A stretch of DNA of 23,429 bases from Acanthaster planci (GCF_001949145.1 NW_019091416.1:2193969-2217397), one strand, 5' to 3'. Counted from the first letter of the stretch, positions 1 to 11,446 are shown. The notes: generated from the sequence alone by a model not told the origin. Numbers and translations: made by a program.

Positions 1-314
1 TTATGCACATGAAACAGTGAATCACAGTTGTTGGGCAGTACAAAAGTGCAATCTGATATTCCTGTGAGGGACTGTTGGTGCAGTGCACAACACCACACAG
101 CTGTGCTTCTTTGAGGTGTTTACCAAGTGACCCAAAGAGTGACTTTAGCATAGGAGGGTTTTGAGGAAACCTCATCCCCAAAATCTTGGGGATAAGTTTG
201 TGCCATTGACCGTGATTGACTTCCCCGACACTTTCTTCTGCAAAGAGTACCACTGCTGAAGTTGTTGTAACTTGTATGACTGTTTTGGATATGATTTTCA
301 CATTTCTTCTTCAG

Positions 315-1543
315 CCGGACTGCCACCCATCTACCGTTACCTGCTGAAAACAGCGAGAGCCGGCCCAAGATCGACTTCGTCGTTTTTCTCCTTGATGCCA
401 ACAACAATATGAGGTCAGTATTTCCACCATCACTTTCAGGAAGGAATATTGTATGGGGTGCCACCGTTAGGCATTTATGCTAGGAACCTGACTGAAATCC
501 TCTAAAATCTACCACGGTGCTGAAACTTACTGCAGTATTCTTTGGGCAACTCTTACATTCAGTAGAAGTCACCCCTCTCCAACTGTCACAGATGATTGAA
601 ATTTCACGTTTGCTGTCCATTGTCAACAGGGTATTAAAAATCCAACAAGTAGATGTGTGCCAAAAGTAAAGGATTACCACTCTTTGTATTTGAACTGTCA
701 ATCCGTCTTGAGCAGAAGCACCCCCTCATCAGTTGAAAAGAGCCATGTTGGAGGGGAATGTTCACCACTGTCATTTGTAAACCAACTAAGTGCAGTTATC
801 ACCAAAGGAGCCTCCGTTGCTAGGAAAATTGCACCCTTGCTTGGTCCTAGCTCAGGTCTGATATTTGCCAAGCTCTTTGTGGCTGAGCCCTGCCCCCTTC
901 ATTTCTGCAAAATCTTTAACAAATTTCTCGGTAGATTTTGGATCTTGGAGAGTTCAGGTCAATCATTAGCTGCTTTACTTGTACTGTTGATGGTCCTAAA
1001 AGCAAAGTAATTCGTCGCTGCTGTGATTAGCATTAACACTAAACAAATGTTCATTCGACCCTGACTTCATGCCTTGTGTTTTTGTTATTTTTCCAGCATT
1101 AGCAAAACGGTCGCATCTGCCAAGGAACTGGATGTGAGTTACTTCTTGGGCAAGGCATGCTTTGTTGTCCTGAATGCGACCAGTGAGCGCTTACATTGCA
1201 CCGACATGAGTAACATCACTGGGCTGTGCGATGCTCACGATTCCCCCATGCTGTGCGGGAGTGTCCAGGTAGCTCAATCTAAAATCTACAAAAATCCACA
1301 GGCTAGTTTTTGACTGCAATCGCTATGGATTACAATCCAGCAGCTGTTGTGATCTGAAAGAAAATAGCATTGCCCAGATGATGTCATTACTATGTCTTTC
1401 TTTCGCAGGACGAGAACCAGAGAAAAATTTTGGCTCGGAAGCTGTTATGTCTGACAGAGATCAGCAGCGGTTTCAAGCACGCCATATCCCCAATGCTCAT
1501 CCAAGCAACAAAACATACATACGAGTTCATGGAAACGTTATGA
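315..1543 (+). CDS. CENPM: Centromere protein M (CENP-M), 3' three coding exons; 5' end off the window
   Basis: Three joined exons at 315-413, 1097-1268 and 1409-1543 (stop TGA 1541-1543) give 134 residues. CENP-M belongs to the constitutive centromere-associated network (CENP-H/I/K/M part) and has a small-GTPase-like fold without GTPase activity (family knowledge). The first exon ends in SRPKIDFVVFLLDANNNMR, matching the human NRPRIDLIVFVVN strand. The second contains KELDVSYFLGKACFVVLNA, matching human HVDASFFLGKVCFLA, followed by DSPMLCGSVQ against human QSPLLYCDLE. The third begins DENQRKILARKLLCLTE and ends FMETL. Introns are flanked by AG at 313-314, 1095-1096 and 1407-1408, and by GT at 414-415 and 1269-1270; codon phases agree (2 nt + 1 nt at the first junction, phase 0 at the second). 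The acceptor before 315 splits a codon, so at least one upstream exon lies left of base 1. The C-terminus is shorter than the human one. Identification is strong; the exact 5' structure cannot be seen. Confidence 0.92.
701..858. repeat. Dispersed repeat, copy A (CENPM intron)
   Basis: Two blocks (701-765 and about 795-858) match copy B at 15654-15848 in the same orientation. Shared strings include TTGAAAAGAGCCA, ACCAAAGGAGCC and CTTGGTCC. It is non-coding and lies in the intron between the first two CENPM exons seen here. Confidence 0.65.
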
Positions 1544-2379
1544 TGATGACATTACAAGCGAGATGAGATTTTGGACTTGCATTGAAACAGGAGATTTTGC
1601 TCTGGAGTGCTTGACGTTTTTGCTTGCTTTGATGGTAAATCTAGTCCAGCAAGAAAGCACGACTACAAATGCGAGATGGTACAAACATTCGGATAACCAT
1701 TGGATCTTGGATTGGACAGAGTAGCGGGCAGTTTATACAAGATGTGTGAAGTGCACTAGGCAAGCATCAGACAGGATTAGTTAATGTCAGCCTGGTGTTA
1801 CAAGACAAGCAATGTAAAGTTCGTAGTCTGAACAACATAAATTAATGGGCACTTCTTCATCCAGTCGGCATTTCAGAACTCCCAAAAGAGATACGAAACT
1901 AAAGCTTTAAAACTGCCCAGTAACGAACCAAATCAATTATCGTGCTCTTTGGTACCGAGCTGAGTTCTAAGTGTACAACTACATGTGCAAGCCAGGGAAA
2001 AAAGTCAGTGAAATCTATAAAATCTGGATCCAAACAAAGTCTGTAGATATCCGACAGTTCAGTTTTTTTTTAAACCACAGCCAAATGTGAAAGAAATGTT
2101 AGTGAACCTAATGCCTCACTATGGCCAAGTTTTCTTGTGGTTTCAGGTGGTCTCCAGTTTGTCCACATTAGTTTTGTCAGATGTGCCAATTGATATTTAG
2201 ACCATGCCAAGAGTGAAAGGGAAAAAAAGAGAGTTAGAGAGTGGCTTTCTAAACAACAGCTGAATCAGGCACTTGTCGGCTTTGCACCCATCTGTGTTAA
2301 CTTTAGTAGCAGAAAAAAACAACTTTAACATAAGCTTTTCAGATCATACAGGGATATTTGTACAATTTATTTCAGTGAA

Positions 2380-2385
2380 AATAAA
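2380..2385 (+). promoter_or_regulatory. Candidate polyadenylation signal for CENPM (AATAAA)
   Basis: This AATAAA hexamer lies about 840 nt after the CENPM stop codon. I saw no closer canonical hexamer on the + strand. The assignment is weak because AATAAA is common in AT-rich DNA. Confidence 0.3.
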
Positions 2386-2488
2386 ACATTCATGTATTGT
2401 TATACATATTTTTGTTACAGCAGTTACCAGGTCAGGGACCAGACCACAATCTAGCAACGTCCTCAGTTCCTGCTTATGTCGCTTGTTC

Positions 2489-2620
2489 AAGCGGTAATGA
2501 CGTTAGTTTTATCAGGTCACGTGATAATGATGTTATTTTCCTGCGAGATTTTGGGAAATAACAAGATTTTAAATGCCGGCAGCCGTCAACATGGCTGCCG
2601 TTGCCATTACCGTTAGAGTC
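2489..2620. repeat. Cluster of short inverted repeats, MITE-like
   Basis: Several small palindromes are packed together: TCACGTGA at 2517-2524; TGTTATTT at 2531-2538 paired with AAATAACA at 2556-2563; and CGGCAGCC at 2577-2584 paired with GGCTGCCG at 2593-2600. CGGTAATG near the left end recurs as CATTACCG near the right end, which suggests imperfect terminal inverted repeats. No coding capacity is seen. A degenerate foldback transposon is the simplest reading, but no target-site duplication was identified. Confidence 0.35.
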
Positions 2621-4105
2621 TATGGCAAAGTTATTTCCAATCGCTATTTTGGAAAATCACCGAGGTAAACATAAAATTTGCCAAGGTGAATTGATGGAGA
2701 TTTTTAATGGCAACATTTTCATGCATAAAGTTAACTTTGGCAAAGTTTTATTTTTTGTGCAAACCTTTTCTTTGGCAGAATTGAACTCGCCCACACTCCG
2801 AATTCAATACCTCCATTACAAGATTCGTCCGAAAAATCTCCTCAATCCGCTTTTAGAGATACCAAATGACCGGAAAGTTTCATTTACATCTGGGATAGCA
2901 TGTTTCCTGTAAATTTGATCAATCAGAGTAATTTGTATTTAAGTTTTTGCCGATAAAGAGATCGGTGTCATCTGTGAACCATGCTCTGAAAAAGCTCAAG
3001 AATTATGCCATCAATGCACAATCGAGCGGCATATGCATAGTCTGGCGTCGTCAGATTTTGGTTTGGTCCTCGACCTGATTACAATAAGATGTCTTACTTC
3101 TTGTATACCTTTGTTGTACAGAAAGAACTTATACATAATTTGTGTCATCTGTAAAACAGATGTCCAGACTGGTACACAGATTTGTTTAAAATGGGCTTCT
3201 ACATGTTTAGAACAATTAACATTTTTGATTTAGTTTTCGTTTCTGAAGACTAAAACTGACACCATAAAACACTTGTATTGCAAACATCTGTGCACCAGAT
3301 GCCCCAACCATGGAATAAAAGATTTTGGCACAATATATTCCACACTGTTACATCACAGGATTAGTGATAGACTGTCAGCACTACCATATATCTTGAAAGT
3401 TAATGGCATTCACAGAGTTATACCTGCCCCTACAAATAGACAACATGTGACTCGCAGGGGATTTTCTAAACCTGGGCTTCAGGCTGAAGTTTCATGAATT
3501 CTGTTGTCCGAGATACAAATCTGGCCCAGTGCAAGTTGTCTTTCTGCTACAGAAGCATTTAACTTTGAAGCATGAGGGTAAAGCTCAAAGAACTGTACTC
3601 TCAATAAACCTTTGAAAATGACAGGGAAGTCCTGAGATGACGTAGCTTGACTCCAAGCTGAGATCTGGAAAAAGGCCAAGGTTTACATTGCGACCAAACA
3701 GTAGTTTAAATACTTTTGTTGATTGATTACAAATCAGGAGAAACACTAGACATCCCCGAGTTTGCAGTCTGTCAATCCAAAGCACACCTAGCGGCTTGGT
3801 AAACTTCTCTGCTTACTGCCCTATTCATTACCCTATGTGAAGTTACGTCGCTGGCCAAAAGTGTTAATTGCCAATTAATGAATTGAACAAGCAGACATTG
3901 TGCGTATATGTTTGGTCTGGGTTCTTGTTTTACCTTTCACAAGTATATGTAGAATACTTAGAGGAATGTAGAGTTCCTGTGGTCCTCTAGAGACAGTGTG
4001 GTCTGAGGGCTGATTCTTTACACAGAGTTCTCTGGGAAGAAGTTATTTCAAGACATGGATTTGGAGTTATTATAGAGCTTTTTTTTGGAGGGGGTATCAT
4101 CTGGA

Positions 4106-7100
4106 TTATCTGTTCAATCCTGGTAAGTCTTGTAGATCAGGCAGCTCAAACCTGGAAGAGAAATTAGGTTGGAATTTCAGGGTAAGTCAGTGCTTGTCAT
4201 ACAATATCTACACAAATCCCCATCATCTGATTGGTGGATCGTTGATCACGTCATTCAATTATTTGTTCTATTCAACAGTAGCCACTGAATAGAACTTAAT
4301 TTCACTTGATTGGTTCTCACTACATTCTATATATCTCATTCCCAGTAAGAAAGAGGAAAATAATGTAGGGATGACAACCAGTCTAACATTGCATGTAACC
4401 ACCAGTGGGTGGTACTTCGGACATAAATCTGTTTCCCCAAATTGTTGACATAAATATGGGACCTGTTTGTTCTAACGGAAGAGGATTTTGCAGGTATTGT
4501 ATTAACTACTTGCTGCCGGGTGGTTTGAAAAATGCAGAGCACATAATCGGGACTTTTTCAAGATTTTCATTTTTCAAAATTCTTCAAAATTTCATCATTT
4601 CAATTAATGGACGTTTACACCCACATGACTTACTGTCTGGTGGCCACTCTAGTCTGACAGACAAAATCTATTGATGCCCGAGTATTTCAGCCAGGCCTGC
4701 AGCCTTGTAAAAAGAGCCCAGATTGTGCGGTGTTATATAACTTTCTTTTGTTCATGAACCTGACACAGTGCGCTGCTGACCTCTTTTCAATAGGGGCCAG
4801 ATTAGCATGCAGCAGTGGTGTGTGGCTCATTGCTGCGGTGGTAGAGCACTTTGTCCCCGGTGGTAATCCGCTCGCTCTAAATGTCCCAAACCATGGTATA
4901 CCGTTTCAAAACAAGGCTGGATTTTCTCCACCATTGAAAGTGAAAAAAGTTGGTAATGCCCAGCAGCCTGGTCTTTTGTTCCGAGAACGGTCTTTTGTTA
5001 CAAGGCCCAGTTCCCTTTGTCCGATTTCGGGGACCCCGGCCACGCGTATAAACACACGGTGCCTGAAACTGGGCTCCCCGACAAGAAGTAAGTAAACAAG
5101 TTAATGAATGTTTCACATTCGTGCAATGGAAATGGTGAAATGTTCTATTCCACTGGGCTTCGCCTCATGGAATGGAACATTTCCTCTGTTACCTCATGCA
5201 ATTATTCTTTCCATTTCACTCATAAACATAATTTGTATAATATTTACAGCACCTCTAAGGAAAACACATTTTCTCTGATGTTATTTGTTCAAATAAATAT
5301 GGAAGCATCCAAATTGAATGCAGTGTCATTTGTCTTCAGAGCTCAAGTATAACAAGCTAAAAAGGGCTTTTCTTTTGTTCATGCCAAGACGTGAATTCTG
5401 GATGTAGATTGCGTCATTCTGAGAAAATGAGGGAAACCCTCGCCTGGTGTTCGTGGTGGATAGCCCTGTACATGCTAAATAAAGCATGTAGCCTTTGTTT
5501 GGCATGTACAAGTTGTTTGGCATGAACCGCGATTGGGAACCAGAAGCAAGCCTAGAAGACAAACCAGTATTATCTCCACACAGCTCCTGCAAAGAGCCAT
5601 GCCCAAGTGTGATCAGCGACTGTTTGCCAAGGACTGATTAATTTTGCCGGGTAACCACAGTAATGTACGTGTGGCACAGATCCTGGGTGCAAGGCAAAAA
5701 TCAACTGGCAACTGGCAAACTTGGCCATTAAGGCCTACTGATGAAATGGGGAAAGAGAAAATGGTTCACTGTGAGCTACATGAGGGGCCAGCTTGTACTC
5801 ACCTCAGTCTTGCCGAGGGTGAGCTAATGAGTTCCTTTGAGTAGTACTGAGATATGAGATTTGAGTCCGTCAGATGGCTGTGATGAGTTATAAACTCCTC
5901 AAATGTTACATCCATATCCTCGCACTGTAACCAAAATGGGCACAAAACCCTGTCAAATTTTGATATATTCAATCTCTCTCAGAAGCTTGGGAATGGGATC
6001 GAAGGGTAATGCCTCGCAGAAATTTTTCTCAAAAAGCTTAAAATAAATTTGACAAACTGATATGGACAACAATGCACTGCAAACACACAAGCAATGTAAA
6101 TAAAAACTGAACATGAACAAAAGCTGCTGCAATGGACAATTTCCTAGAGTCAGATTTTCAGGGGAAAATTCATTCCTAGATAGGGTGAATTATGAATATC
6201 TTGCCATGGGGCACTGAACAAATATTTTCTATCATTAACACACTTCTTCCCACCCCACTGACATAAAGAACTTTCAAATAGCTGCTGGAACCAGCACCAA
6301 GAACCAAGAACTTGTACCTGATTGATTGCATCAGCTACAAGATGGATGAAGAGCATGGTTACTGTTTCGTGGTAACCTCTTTTCACCTTCAGACAGACAA
6401 AAGGGGATGTTGATAAATGAATGATTAATGAACACAAAAGAAGAGGAGAAAAGACGATCCCGTTGGTCATAAATGACAGCATAGAAGTTAGAAGTATCAT
6501 TCGTATGTATGCGTGGCTGACACATAAAGAAACTGCATGCTAGTTATAAATGTAGTTAAAACCCAACCTGCCCACGTCCTTCCAAACCCACTGGGTTTGA
6601 CAAGATTCTTGTAAAAAAAGGTCTGCTGATTTCTTGCACAGTGGAGGATTTGGGACGATTCAGGTCGGTTCCCTGCAAAGCTTCCCAGGAATTAAGCCAA
6701 GTTCAAAATAGGGGGTTATCCTAGCTTTCAATTAATATCTGTCAAAAGGCTTAAACTTTGGGTTTAAAAGATACTTCATACTGGGCCTTATGTCACAGCT
6801 GCCAAGAGAACAATCGATGTGTCATATCTACACAACATTCAGGAAAATGGCTTAACGTTATTCAAATATCAAAGCAAGCAGCAATTCCAATGAAGGCTTA
6901 TCAAGTTTGTTTTATGTACATTTTAATTAAAATCTAAACATGTACCTGGTCTTTGTGCTGTGCATTGTACTTCTTTATGCCATTTCTAAGACAAAGACAA
7001 AAATATTCAACCATCACATGTCAAGTCAATTTAATACACCACAATAACCTCCAGCTTTATAACTCAAGATAAAATCTAGTTAACACATTTTCATCATAAG

Positions 7101-10100
7101 CGTATCTTGAATGCATAATTGTGAGAATTGTTAGTTCTTTTCTAACCATATTGGAAATGTTTTATATCAGGTGTATTTACAAAATGTGCTTTACTACACG
7201 TACATGTACATTTTCATTGGTATAATGCCATTCAAATGCTTGTTCACAGAATTCCAGAGCTGAACATGCATCTTTTAACTTGTTGAATTCAACCTAATAT
7301 TGAACCTGTCACTGAATCAGGAGAAAACCATGTACCTAATGATCTGTGCTCACTGCATGCAATCTTTCACACCAATGCCAACCTAATCTGATGGATCTGA
7401 AATGAAAAAGTGCTACTCGAGAATGCTTGTCCGTCAGTGTTGTAGTCAAGACCTCTTAAGACCATCACAAGACCATCACAACAGTAACGCAAGACCCCCA
7501 ATTCAAGCCACAACCTGTTCAAACGAATGAATAAAATATCAGCTGACTTGTCTTGTGACTGGTCTTATCTGGTCTTGTGACTGCAATGGTCTCAACTACC
7601 GCACGGTTGTATGCTTAATATGGGAGTGACTTACTTCAGTGAGGGGGGGGTGGAGCTTGTGAGGATGATAGAGACTTGCTTCCCGAGTAAAGCTTACCTG
7701 ATCAAAGGTTTGGCATTCTCTTTGCCGTGCATCTTGATGTAGTTCCAAGCCATGCGTAGGTGAGCCTCGTGGGACCAGTCCTCGAACAGCAATGTTGTGT
7801 CCTCAAAGGCCTTCATGAATGCTTCGTCACCAATGGATCGGAAGGAGCTGTCAAAGCAACAGGGAGTACAGAGAACTTGTCAGAGCTCACCATTCTTCAA
7901 TCTTTTCACTAGGTGTGGCAAATTAGGAGTCCTGTCGGAGCACTTGCTCGGTCCAGGAACACAAGATGGCACACTTTTGCTTAGCAATGACGGGCCTTCA
8001 GTGAGACCTCATCACATTTGAGCACAGCTTTGTGCACATTTGGTATGCAACATGATGAGTACAACCCACCACTAACTGTTGGGAACTACCTTCTTGGTAT
8101 GTACGCCAGTTATCTACATGAAACAATTCCCACCAACCTGTCTCTTCTTTGCTCGTGGGGGGGGGAGTGTGTTTCAAGCTGGGGTGGACTTGTTTTGATT
8201 TGGAATAATTTTTTCAAGGGGCATCAAAACTGACAGCCACTCTTCCCCAAATCTCTTTAGCCAAAGTTCTGTCAAAATTTGGTACTTTTGATTCTTTTTG
8301 GCACTAACTTGATCACAAACTCTTGTTCATGGATGAAATTTGTGGTCATACTAATAATGAGATTAGTAGTTCTTGGTTTAATATTGGAGGACAAAATGTC
8401 ACCTGAACAAACTATGAACCCCTGCTTCAAAACTTTGAAAAATGTAAATGGGATCTTTGTAGAAGGTAATCCAAAGTACAGGCAAAATACCTGGCAAAAT
8501 ACAGCAGGGGTTGTCGTGCCTCGGTACCCGTGTCCATACTGGTGTCTAGCACCTCACCATACCAGACGTGATGGTCACCAATCAGGTGGGTGTCATGAGC
8601 CTGGCACTGTAGCACAGCGGCTGCACCCTCAATAAGGGGCACACCCTACTCAGCCAAAAAAAGGGGAAACCATTGTGAATTGATTGTAACATCCTCAAAG
8701 AAAACTAGATATCAAACATGCTGCATGTTTCTCTGCGGATTGCTGCTCGGTTAAATACATCATCAATGAATGCTGCCCTTCCACAATCATATCTCATTTA
8801 ACATCTTATTTTACAATTCAACGGTTTCATTTGATTTGCGACAGTACAGTCCAGTCACAATTAAGTTCACACAAGGGTTTGATACCCAAATTTTAGAAAA
8901 AGACTATGACCAGCAGTTTGATGAACTGAACAATAATGCCGAGAGTTTGGTCATAATTTTGCAGTTTCCTTTCTTTAACCTGTGATGGTTTAGTATATGG
9001 GTAATTCCAGAAAATAGGGATCCAAAAGTGTGACATTTTCTTGTCCCTGTTACATCTGACCTTGGTTATCTGACATGGAAATATCACCGCAATTGATTTC
9101 AAACTATTACTATTTGTTCGGCAGGTGATTTGCATTAATGGATCACTCTTGGAAATTAGAAAATAAAAATTATTCCAAGTAGAAATCTCAATGACTCACT
9201 GAGAAGCCTAGTTTGTGAGGCACTGCATTGAACTGATCCTCTCCATTTTGGGCTGGCTTGGAGAAATGAACGCCATAGTGAACCTGCCGGACAAAAATGC
9301 ACGTACATAAATAAACACCTGTCTCATCTGTCATCATTTTTTACATGCATTTCTATAACAATGCCACATAAATGTTGGAATGTGTTTAGTTCTGTGAAAT
9401 TTTCAATGTAAAAATTAACCAATGTGCTACATGTAAATTATAAACAGAATAAATTTTCAGGCAGCAAAAGAGAGATTTGTTGAGACACTTGGACTGCATA
9501 TATGTACTCACCTGATCTTTAGCAAGCACATTGACGGCAAAATGTCTTGTGTCCTTCAAGAGGGCATGCATTCGACTGTGTAAAAAGAAAGATTACAAAT
9601 TCAAGTTCAAAACACATTGCTGGATATTTCAGCCGGATAGTCAGGCAAGGATACAGTGTTGCTTTCTCACCTCGGCCGCGTGATACAGAATGATATGACC
9701 GGTGGGCGCATGGAGACGCTGGTAAAGGAGCTACATGTGACTCCACGCTTGATGCAGCACTCCGAGTCTACATACTGGGCTGAAGTCACAACCACCACTA
9801 AAACGACAAATTGGAAAAAAAAAGGACCAAACTCGACTTTACATTTTTCAATTTTCTGACATACATGTAAGCTTATGTTAATCCTAAACAAATATCTGAT
9901 GAGACGATTTGCATTATTGATTTGTGTAGAAACGGGCTTTTTAATTAAAAAAATTTTTTTTAATTTTATATTACCTGTAGTAGGTATTCTTATTATTTCT
10001 CATTTCATTTTGGCAAAGTATGCTTTTTTAAAGTATTTGGACTAACTGCCCTTCGTTTTAACATTCCAATTTGAGGTAATTTCTTCAAGCAACTTATTAC

Positions 10101-11446
10101 ATATTACGGCATGAAAGGGTAAAGCAATGACGTTTAAGATACACTTTTACCACATACAGCAGTAAAATATTCTTTTCGGTGTATTAAAAAAAACAATTTG
10201 GTACCATAAAAACCTTTGAAAATAGCAGAAAAAAATGAAAAGTGCTGCATAGACAAGTTAAGGAGGTGATGTAAACCACCTGGAGATGGAACGGTCCTCA
10301 TGACATTCCTGAAGCCACTGATGAGCTCTGCCTGTTTCTGTTCAGCCAGTTCAGCTGCTGAGATGCCAGTGGGGTGGCTGGCATTTCCTGAGCTGTCTTC
10401 ATCTGGATTAAAACTGACTGCATGGCAAGAAATGAGATTTACAATTAATTAACCAAATTCTGTTTTGATCTGCAGTGCCAAAAAATTGAGGAAACCGAAG
10501 ACGACCACATTACTATTTTCCACAGGGGAAAGTCAATGTGAGGCCTGAGCACCCCACAAACTATTTTTTTAATGTAATCAGTGAATATCTGACTAGTTCA
10601 CAGTCCTGATACATTTTTGCTGTTGTAGCCAACCTACACAGCAACTGAGCATACGTAGCAAGTGTATTTGGATACTAAGAACCCATGTTTTATGCTTACG
10701 CTGATATTAAGCAATTTGTATTAATGAGATGAAATTCAGATCTAGTCCAAGTTCAGACTTTTTCCCTGAGATAAATAAAGAATTTTGTTGGGTTGGAAAA
10801 CTCCGAAATGCCCATGGCAGGTCTTGGCCCTGGGTTTCCATATCTTGAGCCATATGCCGTATCTAGCTTGTGGGAGTGCGGCGCATGACAAACCCTACAG
10901 TTCTGGAGGTAGCCTTGCACTGCATCCACTCATTCACACTCGCTTATTCACCAAAGGTGAATTTGATAATTTATTTAATATCCCTGGGGTGCGATGCCTG
11001 CCCCGGTTCCAGTCTGGCAAAGCAAAGCAATGCAAAGCTACAACTAACATGACCAAACATTCAGAATGCCTATGAAATTAAATATACACCTCATTCAACA
11101 TAATTAAGCAATCATGCCAACATAATAAAAAAAATTTCGTTTCAACACAAATTATATTATCAACATTTTCAACCGCTTTAATTTTTAAAGCGCCCTCACA
11201 TGACCAAGAAATTGTCGGAAATAAAAGCCCAACCATTTGGTAATGTACAATACATGTATCCACGTTTGTCGTATTAGTCCAAAACACTTTAAAATCGTAA
11301 CCGACCATAGCAAAACCGAAAACCAACGGAGTATTTTGGTACTTACCCGAAGAACAATCACGCTGACTCTGAGCATTTTCAATCTGCTTTTGAACCAGGT
11401 TTAAAAGTCTCGAGAAGCACAACCGGACAGACGGTCGCCGCAGCAT
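4106..11446 (-). CDS. Flavin-reductase-like FMN-binding protein with conserved C-terminal HEAHL/GYHET domain, putatively mitochondrial (11 exons)
   Basis: Exons in transcription order: 11347-11446, 10280-10417, 9671-9797, 9512-9575, 9200-9283, 8491-8645, 7698-7847, 6946-6985, 6318-6386, 5803-5924, 4106-4151. All introns are GT-AG, every phase matches, and the product is 364 residues ending PGLNR-stop. Residues 1-15 (MLRRPSVRLCFSRLL) are Arg-rich without acidic residues, as in a mitochondrial presequence. Residues about 69-222 form a flavin-reductase-like split barrel: FRNVMRTVPSPVVVVTSA (69-86), the FMN-loop signature GVTCSSFTSVSMRPPVISF (98-116), MHALLKDTRHFAVNVLAKDQ (124-143), GVPLIEGAAAVLQC (172-185) and GDHHVWYGEV (194-203, the family's GDH...G.V motif). 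Residues about 223-364 are a separate, apparently helical domain with WSHEAHLRMAW (247-257), GIKKYN (275-280) and GYHETVT (290-296). I recall this pattern in bacterial proteins of unknown function, often alone. The barrel would bind FMN and reduce it or use it; the substrate is unknown. An E-box (CACGTG) sits just upstream of the start codon. Confidence 0.88.
4265..4295. repeat. 10-bp perfect inverted repeat in the last intron of the flavin-reductase-like gene
   Basis: GTTCTATTCA (4265-4274) pairs with TGAATAGAAC (4286-4295) around an 11-nt loop. Flanking bases pair imperfectly, so this may be the centre of a degenerate foldback element. It lies about 110 nt upstream (in gene orientation) of the final exon. 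Confidence 0.5.
4970..5004. repeat. Short direct repeat within an intron
   Basis: GGTCTTTTGTT occurs twice in quick succession, near 4971 and 4990, inside a GC-richer island (about 4780-5090) of the last intron of the flavin-reductase-like gene. The island also contains facing GGCCCAGTT and AACTGGGCT. It looks like an old repeat insertion. I could not assign it to a family, and its 121-codon open frame shows no known domain. Confidence 0.3.
5104..5226. repeat. Foldback (MITE-like) element with 16-bp hairpin core
   Basis: GAAATGTTCTATTCCA (5137-5152) pairs with TGGAATGGAACATTTC (5168-5183) with one mismatch and a 15-nt loop. The similarity continues outward imperfectly: GTGCAATGGAAATGG on the left against the complement of CCTCATGCAATTATTC on the right. 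There is no coding capacity. It lies in the intron between 4152 and 5802 of the flavin-reductase-like gene. Confidence 0.5.
7441..7600. repeat. MITE-like element with imperfect terminal inverted repeats
   Basis: GTAGTCAAGACC (7442-7453) is the inverse, with two mismatches, of GGTCTCAACTAC (7588-7599). Inside the ends, TCACAAGACCA-type blocks on the left face TGGTCTTGTGA-type blocks on the right. The roughly 160-bp element lies in the intron between 6986 and 7697 of the flavin-reductase-like gene. Target-site duplication is not obvious. Confidence 0.45.

Larger units (their letters stand above)
1544..4105. other. Intergenic region between convergent CENPM and flavin-reductase-like gene
   Basis: About 2.6 kb presumably holds the two facing 3' UTRs. 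Open frames here are short, have no recognisable motifs and do not join through good splice sites, so I call no gene. On the minus strand I did not see an AATAAA within 1 kb downstream of the flavin-reductase stop at 4106, so that gene's 3' end is undefined. The region contains the inverted-repeat cluster described at 2489-2620. Confidence 0.5.

Noticed and set aside
4815-4880. Possible tRNA-like segment (GGTGGTAGAGC with a loose B-box)
   Set aside because: No complete cloverleaf can be drawn and the B-box lacks the GGTTCGA core; it could be a decayed tRNA-derived SINE but that is not supported.
4730-5095. 121-codon open frame on the + strand
   Set aside because: It lies within an intron of the minus-strand flavin-reductase-like gene, has no recognisable domain and sits in repeat-like sequence.
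5326-5592. Alternative last exon of the flavin-reductase-like gene (88-codon frame)
   Set aside because: An acceptor and correct phase exist, but the peptide shows no family similarity, whereas exon 4106-4151 gives FELPDLQDLPGLNR and a stop directly after the conserved SPSARLR.
8279-8635. 118-codon + strand frame
   Set aside because: It is the antisense shadow of flavin-reductase exon 8491-8645 on the minus strand.
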